Source of the DNA: Asanoa ishikariensis
GTDB taxonomy: Bacteria; Actinomycetota; Actinomycetes; Mycobacteriales; Micromonosporaceae
DNA length: 64,000 bases
Assembly: GCF_900107455.1 (NCBI RefSeq)
Contig: NZ_FNQB01000001.1
Location: forward strand, 2,108,001 to 2,172,000
Reading direction: 5' to 3'
In this document: positions 61,351 to 64,000 of the stretch, piece by piece
Layout of the letters: the number at the start of each line of letters is the position of its first letter
How positions within the stretch are numbered: position 1 is the first letter of the stretch
Translations under genes and position numbers: made by a program
The notes under the pieces: generated by a model
The model's input: the letters and a program-made list of their open reading frames with translations, nothing else
The model's database searches: none
Told to the model about the DNA's origin: nothing

Positions 61351-61489
61351 GTGGAGCTCCTCGTCGGGCTTCGCCTTAGGGCACCAGGATCTCCGGACGG
61401 CGACAAGGTCGTTCGTCCGGTTGGGCGCTCCACCTTGTCGCCGTCCGGAGATCCTGGTTCATCGGGCTACGCCCGACGAGGAGCTCCAC
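61351..61489. repeat. Nested palindrome, left copy
   Basis: Outer arms of 19 bp, GTGGAGCTCCTCGTCGGGC (61,351-61,369) with its perfect complement at 61,471-61,489. Inner arms of 27 bp (61,383-61,409 and 61,432-61,458, starting ACCAGGATCTCCGGACGGCG) are perfect too. Centre 61,410-61,431. Can form a long cruciform or RNA hairpin. Confidence 0.92.
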
Positions 61490-61582
61490 CCCCGTTCCCT
61501 CCGGGGGTGGTTGGGGCGTGAGGCAGTCTCCAGCCCGAGGTTGTCGCGCCAGGGGACGGGGCGACCAACACGATCCAGAGCG

Positions 61583-61663
61583 GGTCGTGTCGGTCGAGCC
61601 GCGCGGGCCGCGATCGGGCCGCCGGTCGTGTCGGTCGAGCCGCGCGGCCGCGACCGGGCCGCC
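61583..61663. repeat. Two tandem ~40-bp repeats inside the element
   Basis: Units 61,583-61,623 and 61,624-61,663, each starting GGTCGTGTCGGTCGAGCCGC and ending CGGGCCGCC; they differ by one base deletion and one substitution. They lie in the spacer between the two nested palindromes. Confidence 0.85.
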
Positions 61664-61767
61664 GCAGGAATGAAGGTCGGGCGCTCGTGCCGGTCACCTC
61701 GCAAGCGGCCTGACCACCTCGCCCTCCTGAAGACCTGATGCCCAACCCACCCCCCGGGGGGCAGGGG

Positions 61768-61908
61768 GTGGAGCTCCTCGTCGGGCGGAGCCCGCATGAA
61801 TCAGGATCTCCGGATGGGGACAAGGTGGAGCGCCCCACCGGACGAACGACCTTGTCCCCATCCGGAGATCCTGATGCCCTAACGGCGCAGCCCGACGAGG
61901 AGCTCCAC
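61768..61908. repeat. Nested palindrome, right copy (inverted)
   Basis: Outer arms 61,768-61,786 and 61,890-61,908 are the same 19-mer as in the left copy. Inner arms of 27 bp (61,800-61,826 and 61,849-61,875) match the left arms apart from a GACGGC to GATGGG type change that is compensated on both sides, so the stem is kept. Confidence 0.92.
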
Positions 61909-62035
61909 CCAAACGGCGCGCAACCAAAGAGGTCTAAGGCATAGCCACCGCGGACCTGGCAGCGAAGCGGTCCCTCGCGGGAGGAACGATCCGGACCACC
62001 GCGAACCCGAGCAAAGCAAGGTTCCTGAATAAGGA

Positions 62036-62072
62036 GACGCCACATCGGGTGGAGGCGGCCCGATGTGGCGTC
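62036..62072. terminator. Strong isolated hairpin
   Basis: 14-bp perfect stem GACGCCACATCGGG/CCCGATGTGGCGTC with a 9-base loop. No T-run. It lies in non-coding sequence between the inverted element and the doubtful small gene at 62,316, so it may end leftward transcription from there, or may be part of a decayed repeat. Confidence 0.65.
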
Positions 62073-62315
62073 AGTTCCGTGTCCGTGGAGTCGGTGCGAC
62101 TTACAGCGGCGGCGCGCCGCGCTGGTCAGGAATGCCTGGCCAGCCTGGGCGGCAGGTGCAGGACCAGCCGCCGAAGCGGCGGCGGGTGCGTAGGGCGCCG
62201 AGGCGGGGTGGGTTGGACCCGCATCCGCAGCGGCGGCACGCACGACCCGCCGTGGTGGAGCGGCGCCGGCCGAGCCATCGCCCGACCGGCACCGATCCGT
62301 ACCCGCGACCCAGAG
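62073..62315. other. Non-coding, very GC-rich remainder
   Basis: Only Arg/Pro-rich overlapping frames in several phases, the look of non-coding high-GC DNA. No RNA gene seen. Confidence 0.4.
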
Positions 62316-62579
62316 TCAGCCGGCGCGGCATGACCTGGTGGCGCGTGCCTCGGGGGTCGGCTTGGAGGCACCTCGCTGTCGCGGGATGTAGGCGCGCGGA
62401 AGGTCGATCTGATCGATCTCGTCCCGTCCGCCCATGGTGAGCAGATGGCGGCCCAGGTGGGCGCGGAGGCTCGCCTCCCAGACGCTCTGCTCGATGTGTG
62501 GTGGCGACACCCAGCGATGTGAGCTGTCGCTGTAGTGCAGATGCTCGTCACCACGACCAAGAATGCTCAATGAAGACAC
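62316..62579 (-). CDS. Possible small protein of unknown function
   Basis: 87 residues from GTG 62579, which has GGAGAAG directly upstream. The first ~65 residues have a normal composition (SILGRGDEHLHYSDSSHRWV, SVWEASLRAHLGRHLLTMGG, DEIDQIDLPRAYIPR), unlike the Arg/Pro frames around it; the last 20 are basic. No family recognised. In a poorly coding region, so it may be a remnant. Confidence 0.42.
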   Translation of the reverse strand: MSSLSILGRGDEHLHYSDSSHRWVSPPHIEQSVWEASLRAHLGRHLLTMGGRDEIDQIDLPRAYIPRQRGASKPTPEARATRSCRAG

Positions 62580-62954
62580 CTTCTCCGCCGTTTCCGGCGC
62601 CGGCGGTCCCAGCGCTTGACCAAAAGCTTCGTCGGAACGCTTGGCTGAGATAACGGCCAGCGCACTGAGATGCGGGTGTCACACGGACCCCTGAAATGGC
62701 GTACGTATGCAATTGGCCTTCCAGACATGCGCCACCTGGCGGATGTCCGGGTGGCGATTCGGAGGCAGGCTCGTTAGCAACCGAGCGTGAAGTCCTCGCC
62801 GACGTACCGCCAAGGGGCTGCGGTGGTGGGAGACACAGGGGACGTGACCGACCCCCCGACGGTCACGCCCCCTGCTCGGGATACGCGTCACACCCACCCC
62901 CACCAAGATCCGCATGGCAGGGCAGGATGGAGGACGACAGGGTGAGGGGAGCGC
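62580..62954. other. Gap before dnaG with degenerate repeat copy B
   Basis: 375 bp. Holds repeat copy B at 62,731-62,785 (see 57,749) and the dnaG ribosome site GGTGAGGGG at about 62,941. A short rightward frame from 62,696 is GC-rich and has no family likeness. No tRNA recognised. Confidence 0.45.
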
Positions 62955-64000
62955 ATGGCAGGCCGGATCCGCGAGGAAGACATCGCGCTGGTTCGCGAGC
63001 GGACCGCGATCGCCGACGTCATCTCGGAGCACGTGACGCTCAAGAGCGCGGGTGGCGGCAACCTCAAAGGGCTCTGCCCGTTTCATGACGAGAAGACCCC
63101 TTCATTCACCGTCGCGCCTGGTCGGAACGTCTTCTTTTGTCACGGTTGTGGCAAGGGCGGCGACGCGCTCTCGTTCCTGATGGACGTCGACCACCTGACG
63201 TTCGTCGAGTCGGTCGAGCGGCTCGCGTCCCGGGCCGGCATCCAGTTGCGCTACGTCGAGGGCGGTCCCTCGCCCGTCCGGGCCCAGCAGCAGGGGCAGA
63301 AGCAACGCCTGGTCGCCGCGCACGCCGCCGCCGCCGATTTCTACGCCGGGCAGTTGAGCACCCCGGGCGCCCGGCTGGCCCGCGAGTTCCTCGCCCAGCG
63401 CGGCTTCAACCGCGCCGCCGCACAGGACTTCGGCTGCGGTTTCGCGCCCGAGGGCTGGGACCCGCTGACCAAGCACCTGCGCCAACAGGGGTTCACCGGG
63501 CAGGAGCTGGTCGCCGCCGGGCTGGCCCGGGAGGCGCGTTCCGGTTCCCTGATCGACCGCTTCCGGCGCCGGCTGGTCTGGCCCATCCGCGAGCTGTCCG
63601 GCGACATCATCGGGTTCGGCGCGCGCAAGCTGTTCGACGACGATGACGGCCCGAAATACCTGAATACGCCCGAGACGACGCTCTACAAGAAGTCCCACGT
63701 GCTCTACGGCATCGAGCACGCCAAGCGGGAGATCGCGCGGCAGGGGCGGGCGGTCATCGTCGAGGGCTACACCGACGTGATGGCCTGCCACCTGGCCGGC
63801 GTCAAGACCGCGGTCGCGACCTGCGGCACCGCGTTCGGCAGCGACCACATCAGCGCGCTGCGCCGGTTGCTGATGGACACCGACGCGTTCGCCGGGGAGA
63901 TCATCTTCACCTTCGACGGCGATGCGGCGGGGCAGAAGGCGGCGCTGCGCGCGTTCGAAGAAGACCAGCGCTTCGTCGGGCGTACGTTCATCGCGGTCAG
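62955..64000 (+). CDS. dnaG: DNA primase (N-terminal 348 residues, cut by window edge)
   Basis: From ATG 62955 the frame is open to the end of the window. CHC2 zinc finger: C41-x2-H44 in CPFHDEKTPSFTV and C62-x2-C65 in FFCHGCGKGGDALSF. RNA polymerase-type core: GFGARKLFDDDDGPKYLNTP, toprim Glu in AVIVEGYTDVMACH near residue 268 and acidic pair in FTFDGDAAGQKA near 320. Synthesises RNA primers at the replication fork. The helicase-binding C-terminus is beyond the window. Ribosome site GAGGGGAGCGC. Confidence 0.97.
   Translation, partial: MAGRIREEDIALVRERTAIADVISEHVTLKSAGGGNLKGLCPFHDEKTPSFTVAPGRNVFFCHGCGKGGDALSFLMDVDHLTFVESVERLASRAGIQLRYVEGGPSPVRAQQQGQKQRLVAAHAAAADFYAGQLSTPGARLAREFLAQRGFNRAAAQDFGCGFAPEGWDPLTKHLRQQGFTGQELVAAGLAREARSGSLIDRFRRRLVWPIRELSGDIIGFGARKLFDDDDGPKYLNTPETTLYKKSHVLYGIEHAKREIARQGRAVIVEGYTDVMACHLAGVKTAVATCGTAFGSDHISALRRLLMDTDAFAGEIIFTFDGDAAGQKAALRAFEEDQRFVGRTFIAV

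Larger units (their letters stand above)
61331..61928. mobile_element. 598-bp inverted element with perfect 40-bp terminal repeats (MITE-like)
   Basis: Ends 61,331-61,370 and 61,889-61,928 are exact reverse complements (40 of 40). The left end starts TTTGGTTGCGCGCCGTTTGG. Similarity continues inwards: each half is a palindrome of ~140 bp. No transposase gene is present, so if mobile it would be non-autonomous. Begins 6 bp after the LuxR-type gene stop and could also act as that gene's terminator. Name 'MITE-like' is descriptive. Confidence 0.8.

Noticed and set aside
61467-62243. 258-residue leftward frame over the inverted element
   Set aside because: It is encoded mostly by palindromic repeat DNA, and the same pseudo-peptides appear in both copies; treated as non-coding.
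62696-63088. 130-residue rightward frame overlapping the start of dnaG
   Set aside because: Overlaps the conserved dnaG zinc-finger region in another phase and is GC-driven.

Overview
The window is high-GC actinobacterial DNA (roughly 70% G+C, many GTG starts, 1-4 bp ATGA/GTGA gene overlaps). A class I lysyl-tRNA synthetase, an archaeal/eukaryotic-type glycyl-tRNA synthetase, a smtB-zur pair near glyS, dgt and dnaG point to Actinobacteria. The large nested palindromic repeats and overall gene content suggest Micromonosporaceae (Actinoplanes/Micromonospora-like); the family placement is inference, no 16S or tRNA gene was found.

Bases 1-28,660 look like chromosomal backbone. From the left: the edge of a possible acetyltransferase; a thiamine-precursor ECF transporter (ykoEDC) read leftwards behind a TPP riboswitch; an alpha/beta hydrolase translationally coupled to an AAC(3)-family acetyltransferase; a DUF6328-like membrane protein; a large acyl-CoA dehydrogenase; a DedA protein; a leftward zinc operon znuA-znuC-znuB-smtB-zur behind a Zur-like palindrome; glyS; a DUF559/AbiEi-like gene bracketed by an inverted pair of 52-53 bp palindromic repeats; an XdhC-like maturation factor; a winged-helix protein; dusB; lysS; ppdK; a cluster of three Roadblock/LC7 proteins with a repeat-containing partner; and dgt.

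Bases 28,660-62,950 separate dgt from dnaG, which are neighbours in mycobacteria, and look like accessory metabolism. They hold: a methyltransferase; a ferredoxin-reductase-like flavoprotein followed by a three-subunit molybdenum hydroxylase of the PaoABC/YagTSR type and a membrane protein; an 11-gene, 13.6 kb LacI-controlled operon (36,831-50,428) with a sugar ABC importer, two ADP-ribosylglycohydrolase-family proteins, a ribokinase-like kinase, a TIM-barrel/SUMF1-like fusion, a secreted esterase/beta-propeller protein, a CaiB-type CoA-transferase and a CitE-type lyase; a TetR regulator divergent from a hydrolase; a PatB-like lyase; PPK2; a small lipoprotein, a HIT protein and a beta-helix lipoprotein; and a second winged-helix protein.

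From 57,735 to 62,950 the coding density falls. This stretch contains a small secreted peptide gene divergent from a 943-residue LAL/LuxR regulator across an unusually A+T-rich gap, then a 598 bp inverted element with perfect 40 bp ends, each half of which is itself a nested palindrome, then one doubtful small gene. The window ends inside dnaG.

The strongest candidate for an undescribed system is the LacI operon. The order of functions suggests extracellular ester cleavage, import of a glycoside/riboside, intracellular release of a pentose that is then phosphorylated, and CoA activation plus lyase cleavage of the acid part. The substrate cannot be read from sequence.
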